Counted from the stretch's first letter, positions 24,348 to 32,968 are shown. The stretch: 39,351 nt of DNA from Nocardioides stalactiti (GCF_014180715.1 NZ_JACEFC010000032.1:1-39351), one strand, 5' to 3'. The notes: generated by a model not told the origin, from the letters alone. Translations and numbers: made by a program.

Positions 24348-25427
24348 GCCGGGGACGACCTCGACCCCGAGCCAGGCCGCGAGAGCGTCGATCTCGGCCT
24401 CGACGGCGTCACCGATCGCCGGGTCCCAGGGGTAGTCCTCGTGGACCGAGAACACGCGCAGCAGGCCGGCCTTGCGGTCGACCTTGGCGTCGAGCTTCCC
24501 GACCAGGCGCTCGCCGTGCAGGATCGGCAGCGCGAAGTAGCCCCAGCGCCGCTTCGCTGCCGGCTTGTACATCTCCAGCACGTACTCGAAGTCGAACAGC
24601 GCCAGCGCCCGGTCGCGGTCATAGACCAGCCGGTCGTACGGCGACAGCAGCGCCGTCCGCGGCTCGAACGGCTGGTCGAGGAGGGCCAGGGCGTCCGGGT
24701 CGATGTTCCACGCGCCGTCGGCCCCGTCGACGACACACGGCTCGCCGAGCCCGGCCGCGCCGATCTCCTCGCCCATGAGGCGGGCGCTCGGCCGGGCGAT
24801 GCCGAGGGCCGTCAGCCGACGCGCGTCGAGGGCCGCCTTCGCCTCGTCGTACGACGGCAGCGCGAGGTCGGCGGGATAGACCCGCTCGGGCACGTCCCAC
24901 GTGCGGAGCTTGCCGCGGCGTCCGCTGATCGCGACGTCCCCGGTCCGGCACAGCAGCTCGAGCATCCGGTCGACGTTCTTGTCGTTGGTCCAGCCCGACG
25001 ACTGCCACGGCACCTGGGAGGTGTCGGGGATCTCGGCGGCGGTCAGCGGCCCGTCGGCGGCGAGGAGTGCGATCACGTCGGATCGGAAGCCGGCGTTGGC
25101 CTCGATCCACGCCAGCGCGTCGGGGTGGAGCCGGTCGGACGCGGTGGCGAGGTGCAGGCCGATGTCCTCCATCGGCCGCACGAACGAGGAGTGCTCGACC
25201 AGGGACCGCTCCTCCTCGAGGGCGAACCGGAGGTCGGAGTGGTCGTAGCCGTCGCCGAGCCGCGACCAGGACACCAGGTCGACGTTGGGCGCGATGGCGG
25301 CCGTCGGGTCGATCTGGAGCAGGGTGAGGTGGTCGACCATCGCCACCAGCGACGCGGGTCGGTAGGCGTCGAGCAGCTGGGCACGGACGGCGACCTGCCG
25401 TGCCTGCGCGACGTCGAGCCGGATCAA
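24345..25427 (-). CDS. YcaQ/AlkZ-family DNA glycosylase (winged-helix)
   Basis: This is a 360-residue HTH_42-family protein. The N-terminus carries VDHLTLLQIDPTAAIAPN; the Q-x-D motif (Gln38-Ile39-Asp40) is the catalytic signature of YcaQ-type enzymes, which unhook interstrand crosslinks and remove alkylated bases, whereas AlkZ uses Q-x-Q. Family winged-helix blocks follow (NDKNVDRMLELLCRTGDVAI; LLSPYDRLVYDRDRALALFD; YVLEMYKPAAKRRWGYFALP; ILHGERLVGKLDAKVDRKAG). The ATG at 25427 is 10 nt downstream of the DUF885 gene, suggesting one transcript with DUF885 and maf. Activity is known for relatives and inferred here. Confidence 0.88.
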   Translation of the reverse strand: MIRLDVAQARQVAVRAQLLDAYRPASLVAMVDHLTLLQIDPTAAIAPNVDLVSWSRLGDGYDHSDLRFALEEERSLVEHSSFVRPMEDIGLHLATASDRLHPDALAWIEANAGFRSDVIALLAADGPLTAAEIPDTSQVPWQSSGWTNDKNVDRMLELLCRTGDVAISGRRGKLRTWDVPERVYPADLALPSYDEAKAALDARRLTALGIARPSARLMGEEIGAAGLGEPCVVDGADGAWNIDPDALALLDQPFEPRTALLSPYDRLVYDRDRALALFDFEYVLEMYKPAAKRRWGYFALPILHGERLVGKLDAKVDRKAGLLRVFSVHEDYPWDPAIGDAVEAEIDALAAWLGVEVVPG

Positions 25428-25437
25428 CGCCCCGACC

Positions 25438-27117
25438 TCACAGCCGTCCGAGGGCCGCCTTGAGCGGGTCGAGGCCGATCGCGCCCAGGTTGAGGGCGTT
25501 GGTGTGGAAGTCCTTGAGGTCGAACCCTGAACCGTCGGCGCCCTTGCGGGCCTTGAGCTCGTCGCGCGCCTCGAGCCAGATCCGCTCGCCGACCTTGTAG
25601 GACGGGGCCTGCCCCGGCCACCCGAGGTAGCGGTTGACCTCGAACCCGAGCTGGCCGTCCTCCATCCGGGAGTGGCCGCGCATGAACTCGTGCACCCTCG
25701 CGGCGTCCCAGACCTCGCCGGGCCGCCAGCCGTAGGCGTTGTCGGTGGGAATGGTGAGCCCGAGGTGGACGCCGATGTCGACGATCACCCGGGCGGCGCG
25801 GAAGCCCTGCATGTCGAGGAAGCCGAGCCGGTCGCCGGGGTCGTCGAAGTAGCCGAGCTCGTCCATCAGCCGCTCGGAGTAGAGCGCCCAGCCCTCGCCG
25901 TGGCCGCTGATCCAGCACAGCAGCCGCTGCCAGCGGTTGAGGAGGTCGGCCCGGTGGACGACCTGGGCGCACTGGAGGTGGTGGCCGGGCACGCCCTCGT
26001 GGAAGACGGTGGTGGTCTCGCGCCACTTCGAGAAGACCGTGTGGTCGTCGGGGAAGGAGAACCACATGGTCCCCGGGCGGGAGAAGTCCTCCGAGGGCGG
26101 GTGGTACCAGGCGCCGCCGTCGTTGACGGGGGACACCTTGCACGCGATCGTCCGGATCGGCTCGGCGATGTCGAAGTGGACGCCGTCGAAGCGGGCCAGG
26201 ATGTCGTCGGCCCTGTCCTGCATCCACGCCTGGAACGCCTCGCGGCTCCCGCAGTCGCGAGCCGGGTCGGTGTCGAGCACCTTGACCGCGTCGTCGACCG
26301 TCCCGCCGGGGACGATCCGGCGCGCGGTCGCGGCCATCTCGTCCTCGATCCGCTTGAGCTCCTCCCAGCCCCAGCGATAGGTCTCCTCGAGGTCGACGGC
26401 CGCGCCGAGGAAGTAGCGCGACTCCAGGGCGTAGCGGTCGCGGCCCACCCCGTCGACCTCGCGTCCGCGCGGCGTCAGGTCGTCGGCGACGAACCTGCCG
26501 AAGTCGGCGAAGGCGGCCGAGGCCGCGGTGGCCACGCCGGTCAACGCCTCGCGGAGGCCGTCGGGAGCGGTGCCGACGAGGTGGGCGAAGAAGTCGCCCC
26601 CCGCGCCCTCCTGACCGGTCCAGGCTCGGATCTGGCCGGCGACCTCGACGTACTGCCGGCGGGCCGAGACCCGCCCGGCGTCGGCCTCGGCCGTCAGCGT
26701 CTCCCGGTAGCCGGCCAGGGCGGCCGGGACGGCGGCGAGGCGGTCGCCGATGGTGCGCCAGTCGTCGTCGGTGTCGGTCGGCATCAGGTCGAACACCTCG
26801 CGCACGCTGTGGGCGGCGCTGGAGATGACGGAGAACGCCGACCGCTCGAAGCCGGCCTCGGCCTTCTCGACGGTGAGGCCCAGTCGCTCGGCGAAGGCCT
26901 CCTGGGCGACCCGCTCGCGCTCGTCGCTCGGCGTGAGCGCTGCGACCTCGGCGAGCGCGCGGCGCTGCACCTCCTCCATCGCGTCGAACCCGGCGGGGGA
27001 GAGGTCGGGCAACCGGTCGTCGTGGCCGGGGATGCCCGCCATCGTGGCGGTGATCGGGTCGAGGGCGGCGACGTCCTCGACGTACTGGTCGGAGCGAGCG
27101 TCCACGGGTCGCGTCAT
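25438..27117 (-). CDS. DUF885 family putative metallopeptidase
   Basis: This is a 559-residue protein of the DUF885 family, without a signal peptide. The zinc-binding-like sequence TTTVFHEGVPGHHLQ (around residue 371; HExxxxHH) and downstream HGEGWALYSERLMDELGYFD are the conserved core. Family members are gluzincin-like peptidases, and biochemical substrates are mostly unknown. A cytoplasmic location is likely because there is no export signal. The ATG at 27117 has TAGGGT at 6 nt, so transcription is probably leaderless. It heads the run DUF885-ycaQ-maf and is divergent from vapBC. Confidence 0.88.
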   Translation of the reverse strand: MTRPVDARSDQYVEDVAALDPITATMAGIPGHDDRLPDLSPAGFDAMEEVQRRALAEVAALTPSDERERVAQEAFAERLGLTVEKAEAGFERSAFSVISSAAHSVREVFDLMPTDTDDDWRTIGDRLAAVPAALAGYRETLTAEADAGRVSARRQYVEVAGQIRAWTGQEGAGGDFFAHLVGTAPDGLREALTGVATAASAAFADFGRFVADDLTPRGREVDGVGRDRYALESRYFLGAAVDLEETYRWGWEELKRIEDEMAATARRIVPGGTVDDAVKVLDTDPARDCGSREAFQAWMQDRADDILARFDGVHFDIAEPIRTIACKVSPVNDGGAWYHPPSEDFSRPGTMWFSFPDDHTVFSKWRETTTVFHEGVPGHHLQCAQVVHRADLLNRWQRLLCWISGHGEGWALYSERLMDELGYFDDPGDRLGFLDMQGFRAARVIVDIGVHLGLTIPTDNAYGWRPGEVWDAARVHEFMRGHSRMEDGQLGFEVNRYLGWPGQAPSYKVGERIWLEARDELKARKGADGSGFDLKDFHTNALNLGAIGLDPLKAALGRL

Positions 27118-27123
27118 GCGGTG

Positions 27124-27129
27124 ACCCTA
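27124..27129 (-). promoter_or_regulatory. -10 box of the DUF885-ycaQ-maf run
   Basis: TAGGGT on the minus strand ends 6 nt before the ATG at 27117, matching the TANNNT leaderless arrangement. Confidence 0.5.
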
Positions 27130-27200
27130 TGCGGCCCGACCGCCAGACGGCACCCTGCCAGTCGTCGCGGTGACGAGTGATGCAGGTGATGCGTCTACGT

Positions 27201-27217
27201 TGATGTTAACCTCATCA
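27201..27217. promoter_or_regulatory. Putative VapB operator
   Basis: TGATG (27201-27205) and CATCA (27213-27217) form an inverted repeat with a 7-nt centre that contains the -10 box. Ribbon-helix-helix antitoxins bind short repeats of this kind and repress their own operon, so this is the expected autoregulatory site. Confidence 0.5.
27207..27212 (+). promoter_or_regulatory. -10 box of vapBC
   Basis: TAACCT (TANNNT) ends 6 nt before the vapB GTG at 27219, giving a leaderless transcript. It lies within the putative operator. Confidence 0.5.
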
Positions 27218-27218
27218 G

Positions 27219-27494
27219 GTGCGGACGACGGTCAATATTCACGACGGTCTCCTGGAGACCGCCAAGCGGCGTGCCCAGCAGGAGGGCAAGACGCTGGGGG
27301 ACGTCGTCGAGTCGGCACTGCACCGCTACCTCCTCGAGATCGAGACCGCGCAGGAAAGGGTCGGCCCGCCCCTCCCGGTCTTCGGAGGCGGAACGGGCAT
27401 GGTGCCGGGGATCGATCCCACCAGCAATGACTCGCTCTACGACGCGATGTACGAGGAAGAGGACGCAGAGCTGCGAGCGCAGGTCCGACGATGA
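27219..27494 (+). CDS. vapB: VapB-type ribbon-helix-helix antitoxin
   Basis: This is a 91-residue protein. Residues 1-45 (MRTTVNIHDGLLETAKRRAQ, LGDVVESALHRYL) form a ribbon-helix-helix fold: a beta strand with alternating T/V/I, followed by two helices. The C-terminal half is disordered and acidic at its end, the part that wraps the toxin. Its stop overlaps the vapC start (ATGA), so toxin synthesis is coupled to antitoxin synthesis. The GTG start is supported by the -10 box at 27207. VapB would neutralise VapC and repress the operon through the TGATG/CATCA repeat. Confidence 0.88.
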   Translation: MRTTVNIHDGLLETAKRRAQQEGKTLGDVVESALHRYLLEIETAQERVGPPLPVFGGGTGMVPGIDPTSNDSLYDAMYEEEDAELRAQVRR

Positions 27495-27919
27495 ACATCC
27501 TCGACGTCAACGTGCTGATCCCGCTCTACCGCGCCGACCACGAGCTCCACGAGGCGGCGTCGACGTGGTGGCGCGAATCGAGCGGCTCCGGGGAGGCCTT
27601 CTCGGTGCCCGACCTCGTGTGGGTCGGGTTCGCCCGGATGGTCACCCATCGAAAGATGTTTCCCGTCCCGTCCTCGTCCGACGAGGCCTGGGCTTTCGCC
27701 CGGGCGCTGATGGCACAGCCGACCTACCTCACATGGCTCGGTCATCCGCGGACGATGGAGGAGTTCGCTCGGCTGTGCGACCGGTCAGGAGCGCGAGCGA
27801 ATCTCGTGACCGACGCTTACATCGCCGCCTGCGCGCAGGCGTACGGCGGCACGATCGTCACGTTCGACCGCGACTTCCGCAAGTTCGACGACCTGCGGGT
27901 GCTGGAGCTGACTGCCTGA
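27491..27919 (+). CDS. vapC: VapC PIN-domain ribonuclease toxin
   Basis: This is a 142-residue PIN-domain protein. The acidic active-site residues are seen at Asp5 (MNILDVNVLI), Asp108 (LVTDAYIAACA) and Asp126/Asp128 (VTFDRDFRKF). The block VPDLVWVGFARMVTH has glycine where many VapCs have glutamate; this fits a known subfamily with SGFLRVVTH in this place, so it is not evidence of inactivity. VapC toxins cut tRNA or rRNA at specific sites. It is cotranslated with vapB, and its stop lies 6 nt from the convergent membrane-protein gene. Confidence 0.9.
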   Translation: MNILDVNVLIPLYRADHELHEAASTWWRESSGSGEAFSVPDLVWVGFARMVTHRKMFPVPSSSDEAWAFARALMAQPTYLTWLGHPRTMEEFARLCDRSGARANLVTDAYIAACAQAYGGTIVTFDRDFRKFDDLRVLELTA

Positions 27920-27925
27920 GCAGCG

Positions 27926-28279
27926 TCAGCCGCGACGGTGCTTCCGGGCGCCGAGGAGCAGCGCGCCGGCGAGGACGCTCTCGAGGGCGATGAAGCCCGC
28001 CATCTTGGCGCTGAGCCGGCCCTCGAAGACTGAGGACGCGGCGCGACCGGCGGCCATGCCGACGGTCGCCACGCCGATGGCCGTGCCGGAGGTCGGGGCC
28101 GCGACCAGGCTGGCGGCGAACGCCAGCGGCAGGCCGCCGTAGACCGCGCGGATCTCGGTGCGCGCGTCAGCGTTCGGCGCGGTGAAGCCGATCACCGCAG
28201 GGACGACGTCGGGCTTGAGGAAGGAGGCGAGGCCCAGGCCGGCGTACGCCGCCGCACCCGCCGCGATCAGACGGTTCAT
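27926..28279 (-). CDS. Small DUF4345-like membrane protein
   Basis: This is a 117-residue protein with four hydrophobic segments (about 5-22, 45-62, 66-84 and 93-110), beginning MNRLIAAGAAAYAGLGLASF. The pattern ADARTEIRAVYGGLPLAFA is typical of DUF4345, a family of small four-helix membrane proteins of unknown function. I start it at the ATG at 28279; the frame stays open further upstream, but that part is Arg/Pro-rich antisense-like sequence. A CAGGAT box 6 nt before the ATG could be a weak -10. It may be transcribed alone; the next gene on the same strand (epsilon subunit) ends 53 nt upstream. Confidence 0.75.
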   Translation of the reverse strand: MNRLIAAGAAAYAGLGLASFLKPDVVPAVIGFTAPNADARTEIRAVYGGLPLAFAASLVAAPTSGTAIGVATVGMAAGRAASSVFEGRLSAKMAGFIALESVLAGALLLGARKHRRG

Positions 28280-28332
28280 GCGCCCATCCTGCTCGGACCC
28301 GCCGACGGGCGCATCCGACCGCGGTCGGAACC

Positions 28333-28578
28333 TCAGCGAGTGCCGCGGGCGCTGGCCTGCCAGGCGCCGCGGTAGTGGGTGTGCACGCCGCGCATCCGCC
28401 GGGCCGGGGCGGCCCACTCCGAACGAGCCGGCTCGGGCGCCGGCGCGTCACCGCCCATGGCGGCGAAGACCGCGACGATCGCCGCGACCTGCTCGGGGGT
28501 GGCGTCGGGGTTGACCACCCGGAGCATCGGCTTCGCCGGCTCCGGCGCGGTCCCCTCGGCCGTCTTGTCCTCGGTCAC
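28333..28578 (-). CDS. accE: Acyl-CoA carboxylase epsilon subunit
   Basis: This is an 81-residue protein. [20 protein letters not shown] is the characteristic actinobacterial epsilon-subunit motif (L-R-V-V-x-G/P-x-A-T-x-E-E-x-A-A-L), and the short basic/aromatic tail with W...RGAW is typical of the family. Epsilon subunits bridge alpha and beta subunits and raise the activity of acetyl/propionyl-CoA carboxylase; they occur only in actinobacteria. The GTG at 28578 overlaps the stop of the beta-subunit gene (GTGA), so the two are translationally coupled. The length is normal for this divergent family. Confidence 0.85.
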   Translation of the reverse strand: MTEDKTAEGTAPEPAKPMLRVVNPDATPEQVAAIVAVFAAMGGDAPAPEPARSEWAAPARRMRGVHTHYRGAWQASARGTR

Positions 28579-30197
28579 AGCGGGATGTTCCCGTGCTTCT
28601 TCGGCGGGAGCGTCTCGCGCTTGGTCTTGAGCAGGCGCAGCGCACGGACGATCTCGATGCGGGTCTCGTGCGGCTGGATGACCGCGTCGATGTAGCCGCG
28701 CTCGGCCGCGATGTAGGGGTTGGCGAGCGTGGTCTCGTACTCGTCGATCAGCTCGGCGCGACGGGCCTCGACGTCGCCGCCGTCGGCCTCGACCGCTGCG
28801 AGCTCGCGACGGTGGATGATGTTGGCCGCGCCCTGCGAGCCCATGACTGCGATCTGACCGGTCGGCCACGACAGGTTGATGTCGGCGCCGAGGTGCTTGG
28901 AGCCCATGACGTCGTAGGCACCGCCGTAGGCCTTGCGGGTGATGATCGTGACGAGCGGGACGGTGGCCTCGGCGTAGGCGTAGATGAGCTTGGCGCCACG
29001 GCGGATGATGCCGGTCCACTCCTGGTCGGTGCCCGGCAGGAAGCCCGGCACGTCGACGAAGGTCAGGACGGGCACGTTGAACGCGTCGCAGGTCCGCACG
29101 AACCGGGCGGCCTTCTCCGAGGCGTCGATGTCGAGGGTGCCGGCGAACTGCATCGGCTGGTTCGCCACGATGCCGACCGAGCGTCCCTCGACCCGACCGA
29201 AGCCGACGATGATGTTGGGCGCGAACAGCGGCTGCACCTCGAGGAACTCGCCGTCGTCGAGGACGGACTCGATGACGTCGTGCATGTCGTAGGGCTGGTT
29301 GGGGCTGTCCGGGATCAGCGTGTCGAGCGCGAGGTCCTCGTCGGTGAACGACATGTCGGCCGGCTCGTCGAAGGCCGGAGCCTCCTCCATGTTGTTCTGT
29401 GGGAGGTAGGAGAGCAGCGCCTTGACGTACTCCAGCGCGTCCTCCTCGTCGGCCCCCATGTAGTGGGCGTTGCCCGACTTGGTGTTGTGGGTCCGGGCGC
29501 CGCCGAGGTCCTCCATCGTGACGTCCTCGCCGGTGACGGTCTTGATGACGTCGGGACCGGTGATGAACATCGCCGAGGTCTTGTCGACCATGATCGTGAA
29601 GTCGGTGACCGCGGGGGAGTAGACGTGGCCGCCGGCGCAGTTGCCCATGATCAGGCTGATCTGGGGGATGACGCCCGAGGCGTGCACGTTGCGGCGGAAG
29701 ATCTCGCCGTACAGGCCCAGGGAGACGACGCCCTCCTGGATGCGGGCGCCGGCGCCCTCGTTGATGCCGATGATGGGCGAGCCGGTCTTGATCGCCAGGT
29801 CCATGACCTTGGTGATCTTCTCGCCGTAGACCTCGCCCAGCGAGCCACCGAAGATCGTGAAGTCCTGGCTGAACACGCAGACCTGGCGGCCGTCGATGGT
29901 GCCGTAGCCGGTGATGACGCCGTCGCCGTAGGGGCGGTTCTTCTCCAGCCCGAACGCCGTCGAGCGGTGGCGTGCCAGCTCGTCGAGCTCGACGAAGGAA
30001 CCCTCGTCGAAGAGCATCTCGATGCGCTCGCGAGCGGTCTGTCGACCCTTCGCGTGCTGCTTCTCCACGGCCTTCTCGCCAGCGGCGTGGACGGCCTCGT
30101 CCAGACGCCTGTCGAGGTCGGCGAGCTTGCCCGCCGTGGTGTGGATGTCGGGCGCTCCGCCGTCGGTGGTGGGGGAGCTGGTCGCTTCGGCAGTCAC
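28575..30197 (-). CDS. accD: Acyl-CoA (propionyl-CoA) carboxylase beta subunit
   Basis: This is a 540-residue carboxyltransferase that moves CO2 from biotin on the alpha subunit to acetyl- or propionyl-CoA. Visible blocks are [20 protein letters not shown] at the N-terminus, oxyanion-hole glycine pairs in [12 protein letters not shown] and [13 protein letters not shown], the [14 protein letters not shown] segment, the second glycine loop in [20 protein letters not shown], and the end [10 protein letters not shown]. This fits AccD5/PccB types. The GTG at 30197 has a strong AAGGAGG at about 9 nt upstream. The open frame extends upstream as antisense noise. It is coupled to the epsilon gene and divergent from birA with only 42 nt between starts. 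Confidence 0.95.
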   Translation of the reverse strand: MTAEATSSPTTDGGAPDIHTTAGKLADLDRRLDEAVHAAGEKAVEKQHAKGRQTARERIEMLFDEGSFVELDELARHRSTAFGLEKNRPYGDGVITGYGTIDGRQVCVFSQDFTIFGGSLGEVYGEKITKVMDLAIKTGSPIIGINEGAGARIQEGVVSLGLYGEIFRRNVHASGVIPQISLIMGNCAGGHVYSPAVTDFTIMVDKTSAMFITGPDVIKTVTGEDVTMEDLGGARTHNTKSGNAHYMGADEEDALEYVKALLSYLPQNNMEEAPAFDEPADMSFTDEDLALDTLIPDSPNQPYDMHDVIESVLDDGEFLEVQPLFAPNIIVGFGRVEGRSVGIVANQPMQFAGTLDIDASEKAARFVRTCDAFNVPVLTFVDVPGFLPGTDQEWTGIIRRGAKLIYAYAEATVPLVTIITRKAYGGAYDVMGSKHLGADINLSWPTGQIAVMGSQGAANIIHRRELAAVEADGGDVEARRAELIDEYETTLANPYIAAERGYIDAVIQPHETRIEIVRALRLLKTKRETLPPKKHGNIPL

Positions 30198-30239
30198 GGT
30201 TCTTGGCCTCCTTGGACTTCGAGTGGAAGGGTAGTGGTC

Positions 30240-31052
30240 GTGACCGTTGAGCCGGACCGGCGCCCACCCCTCGACTCCCGTGTGCTCGTCGATGAGATCT
30301 CCCTCACACCCGACCTGACGCTCGAGCTGCTGCGCGAGAGCACCTCGACCAACCAGGTCGCCGCCGACCGGGCGCGGGCCGGTGCGCCCGACGGCCTCCT
30401 CGTCGTCGCCGACCACCAGACGGCCGGCCGCGGGCGGCTCGACCGGACCTGGGAGACGCCTGCGGGCGCGGCCATCACGTTCTCGCTGGTGCTCCGGCCG
30501 ACGGTGCCGCCGGCGTCGTGGCCGTGGCTGCCCCTGCTGACCGGCCACACGGTCTCCAAGGCGCTCACCGCGCTCGGCTACGACAGCCGGGTGAAGTGGC
30601 CCAACGACGTCCTCATCGAGGGCAAGAAGGTCGCGGGCATCCTCGTCGAGCGGATCGACACCGAGACCGGACCGGCGGCGATCGTCGGCGTGGGGATCAA
30701 CGTCAGCACCACGGCCGAGGAGCTGCCCGTCCCCACGGCCACCTCCCTCGCGCTCGCGCACCCGGACCTGACTCCGACCCGCGAGGCCGTGCTGCTCGGG
30801 GTGGTCGCCGGGATCCGCGAGGGGTACGACGCCTGGCAGGCCGGCGGGTCCGAGGCCGCGGCCCGGCTCGCGGCGTCGTACGTCGACCACTGCGCGACGG
30901 TCGGCCAGGACGTCCGGGTCGACCTCCCCGGCGGGACGTCGATGACGGGCCGCGCCGTCGACGTCGACCCGGACGGCCGGCTCGTCGTCGAGACGGCCGC
31001 GGGCCGGGAGAAGGTCGGCGCCGGCGACGTGGTCCACGTCGTCCCCGAGTGA
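30240..31052 (+). CDS. birA: Biotin--[acetyl-CoA-carboxylase] ligase
   Basis: This is a 270-residue monofunctional (class I) BirA that activates biotin to biotinoyl-AMP and attaches it to the lysine in AMKM motifs. The ligase core has [11 protein letters not shown], the biotinoyl-AMP loop [16 protein letters not shown], and [19 protein letters not shown] followed by GVGINVS. The small C-terminal SH3-like domain ends in GDVVHVVPE. There is no N-terminal winged helix, so it is not a transcriptional repressor. GGAAGGG lies 8 nt before the GTG at 30240; an in-frame GTG at 30234 is too close to it. Its substrates are encoded nearby: pyc (Lys1099) and the alpha subunit (Lys561). It is divergent from the beta-subunit gene. 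Confidence 0.93.
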   Translation: MTVEPDRRPPLDSRVLVDEISLTPDLTLELLRESTSTNQVAADRARAGAPDGLLVVADHQTAGRGRLDRTWETPAGAAITFSLVLRPTVPPASWPWLPLLTGHTVSKALTALGYDSRVKWPNDVLIEGKKVAGILVERIDTETGPAAIVGVGINVSTTAEELPVPTATSLALAHPDLTPTREAVLLGVVAGIREGYDAWQAGGSEAAARLAASYVDHCATVGQDVRVDLPGGTSMTGRAVDVDPDGRLVVETAAGREKVGAGDVVHVVPE

Positions 31053-31105
31053 CTGCCGCCGACGAACCTTCCCCCTCATCGGGCGTCCGGTGCGATGATC
31101 CTCCC

Positions 31106-31636
31106 GTGGCCATCTCTGCGAAGCTGCTGAACCCGGACGAGAAGCTCATCATCTCCTGCCGCCAGCACCCCAAGGCTTTGTTCGTCCCGATCCTCGCGCT
31201 CGTGGTGTTCCTCGCCATCGGGGTCGCGGTGCAGGTGCTCATCGGCGGCGAGGGCGACGGCGCGCTGTGGGCGACGCGAGCGGTCTGGATCCTCAGCCTG
31301 CTCGGCATCCTCTGGTACACCGTGCGGCCGTTCTTCGACTGGCTCACGACGGTCCACGGCGTGACCGACCGTCGGCTCATCACCCGGCGCGGCATCCTCA
31401 CCCGCAAGGGCCACGACATCCCGCTGGCCCGGATCAGCGACCTCCAGATCGAGATCAACCTCATCGACCGCCCGTTCGGCTGCGGCACGCTGGTGATCAC
31501 CGACGCGTCGACGTTCGGCGAGGTGCGGCTCAACGACATCCCGCACGTCGAGGCGACCCAGCGTCAGATCAACGAGCTCCTCCACGCCATCCACGGCGGT
31601 GCCGGCGGCCACCGGCGCGCCGACGAAGGTGTCTGA
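31106..31636 (+). CDS. PH-domain-containing membrane protein
   Basis: This is a 176-residue protein. Two membrane helices lie at about residues 24-43 and 53-72 ([38 protein letters not shown]). They are followed by a bPH2 domain ([20 protein letters not shown], then [24 protein letters not shown]). It resembles the PH proteins at 17218-19148 but is a single unit. The GTG start at 31106 is 53 nt after birA; GATGAT ends 6 nt before it, a weak -10 match for leaderless expression. Its last 8 nt overlap the adenylate cyclase gene, suggesting a shared transcript and perhaps a membrane-linked signalling partnership, which is inference. Confidence 0.88.
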   Translation: MAISAKLLNPDEKLIISCRQHPKALFVPILALVVFLAIGVAVQVLIGGEGDGALWATRAVWILSLLGILWYTVRPFFDWLTTVHGVTDRRLITRRGILTRKGHDIPLARISDLQIEINLIDRPFGCGTLVITDASTFGEVRLNDIPHVEATQRQINELLHAIHGGAGGHRRADEGV

Positions 31637-32585
31637 GCGTCCCCTGATCGGGCAGGAGCCGACCCTCACCGCACGGGAGGTCGCGGCACGCGCGGGCATC
31701 CCGCTCCCGCACCTGCGCCGGCTGTGGCGCAACCTCGGCTTCCCCGAGCGCGGTGACGAGCGCGCCTACACCGAGGAGGACGCGGCGGCGATGGCCGCGC
31801 TCGGCACGGTCATGCAGGACGGCCTGCTCGACCTCGACCTGACGCTCAACGTCGTCCGGGGCGCGGGGCTGAGCATGGCCCGGCTCGCCGACTGGGAGGT
31901 CGGCGCGATGATCCAGCGGATCGAGGAGGCCTTCGCCGACGCGGAGGGCCGCACCGGGAGCCCGACCGAGGCCACCGAGTGGGTGCTCGGCAAGCACGGC
32001 AACCGCTTCGAGCAGGTCCTGCTCTATGCGTGGCGGCGCCACCTCGAGGCCGCGGTGGCACGCCTGGAGTCGACGCGTGCGATCGACGCCGACCCGCACA
32101 CGACCCACCTGACGGTCGGCTTCGCCGACATCGTCGGGTTCACCGCGCTGTCCAACGAGCTGTCCCGGGAGAAGATCGGCGACCTGGTCGAGGTGTTCGA
32201 GGCCCGGTGCAGCGACGTCATCTCGGCCCAGGGCGGCCGACTCATCAAGAGCATGGGTGACGCCGTGCTCTTCGTGAACGACGACGCCCTGGCGGGCTAC
32301 GCGACCGCCGAGGGGATCATCCACGTCGTCGGCCGCGACAAACGGATGCCCGATGTCCGGGTCGGACTCGCGACCGGCGCGGTCGTCATGCGGCTCGGCG
32401 ACGTCTTCGGGCCCCCGGTCAACCTCGCCGCCCGGCTCACCGCGGTCGCGCGCCGCAACCGGATCATCGTCGACCACGCCACGGCCGACGAGCTGCCGAC
32501 CGACCAGTTCGAGACCCGCGCCCTGCCGCCGCGGCCGATGCGGGGCTTCGGCGTCATGGAACCCCTGACGGCTCGGCGCCTTTAG
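31629..32585 (+). CDS. Class III adenylate cyclase with N-terminal regulatory domain
   Basis: This is a 318-residue protein converting ATP to cAMP. All catalytic residues are present: metal ligands Asp167 (FADIVGFTALSNELS) and Asp211 (KSMGDAVLFV), adenine-binding Lys207 and Asp258 (GDVFGPPVNLAARL), and transition-state Asn265 and Arg269. The N-terminal 140 residues start with a MerR-like helix-turn-helix (TAREVAARAGIPLPHLRRLW) and a helical section, comparable to the regulatory domain of mycobacterial Rv1264/Rv2212 cyclases, where pH or fatty acids control activity. There is no membrane segment. The start is the GTG at 31629, overlapping the PH-domain gene by 8 nt; an earlier in-frame GTG (31599) is less likely. 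Confidence 0.9.
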   Translation: MSERPLIGQEPTLTAREVAARAGIPLPHLRRLWRNLGFPERGDERAYTEEDAAAMAALGTVMQDGLLDLDLTLNVVRGAGLSMARLADWEVGAMIQRIEEAFADAEGRTGSPTEATEWVLGKHGNRFEQVLLYAWRRHLEAAVARLESTRAIDADPHTTHLTVGFADIVGFTALSNELSREKIGDLVEVFEARCSDVISAQGGRLIKSMGDAVLFVNDDALAGYATAEGIIHVVGRDKRMPDVRVGLATGAVVMRLGDVFGPPVNLAARLTAVARRNRIIVDHATADELPTDQFETRALPPRPMRGFGVMEPLTARRL

Positions 32586-32640
32586 CTGCTCGAATTGCAA
32601 AAATTTTCCCGAAGAACCTGCGGGCGGCCCCGCTGATTCC

Positions 32641-32646
32641 TACGTT
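32641..32646 (+). promoter_or_regulatory. -10 box of the OmpR-type regulator gene
   Basis: TACGTT (TANNNT) ends 7 nt before the GTG at 32654. An unusually AT-rich run for this genome (AATTGCAAAAATTTT, 32593-32607) lies about 35-48 nt upstream and could be an UP-like element or protein-binding site. Confidence 0.45.
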
Positions 32647-32653
32647 GAAGCCT

Positions 32654-32968
32654 GTGTTCGAGGTGCAAGACGTGCGACTCGACCCGGCGAGCCGTCGCGC
32701 GTGGCGGGCAGACCGGGAGATCAGGCTTTCGCGCAAGGAGTTCGACCTCGTCCTCGCCCTCATCTCCCGCGCCGGCTCCGTGGTCACCCGCGACGAGCTG
32801 ATGCGGGACGTCTGGAACGCGACGTTCTGGACCTCGTCCAAGACGATCGACGTCCACCTCGGCTGGGTCCGCCGCAAGTTCGGCGACGACACCCGGCACC
32901 CGACGCTCATCACCACCGTCCGCGGGCAGGGCCTGCGTTTCGAGGTCGAGCAGCAGGCGGCGTCCTAG
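32654..32968 (+). CDS. Stand-alone OmpR/PhoB-type winged-helix DNA-binding protein
   Basis: This is a 104-residue protein consisting only of the Trans_reg_C effector domain: a four-strand start (FEVQDVRLDPASRRAWRADR), LSRKEFDLVLALISRAGSVV, DELMRDVWNATFWTSSKTID, then the recognition helix VHLGWVRRKFGDD and the wing TTVRGQGLRFE. There is no receiver domain and no histidine-kinase neighbour, so its signal is unknown. The start is the GTG at 32654 because of the -10 box; a TTG at 32645 is in frame but overlaps that box. It lies downstream of the cyclase gene but has its own promoter, and purK follows 40 nt later. Confidence 0.87.
   Translation: MFEVQDVRLDPASRRAWRADREIRLSRKEFDLVLALISRAGSVVTRDELMRDVWNATFWTSSKTIDVHLGWVRRKFGDDTRHPTLITTVRGQGLRFEVEQQAAS

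Noticed and set aside
28593-30239. A long in-frame extension upstream of birA
   Set aside because: It is antisense to the beta-subunit gene. The ligase family starts near residue 1 of the 30240 call, and a ribosome-binding site precedes it.
32620-32633. GCGGG-CGGC-CCCGC hairpin as a terminator after the cyclase gene
   Set aside because: Only 5 bp of stem with a 4-nt loop. It occurs easily by chance in this GC-rich sequence.
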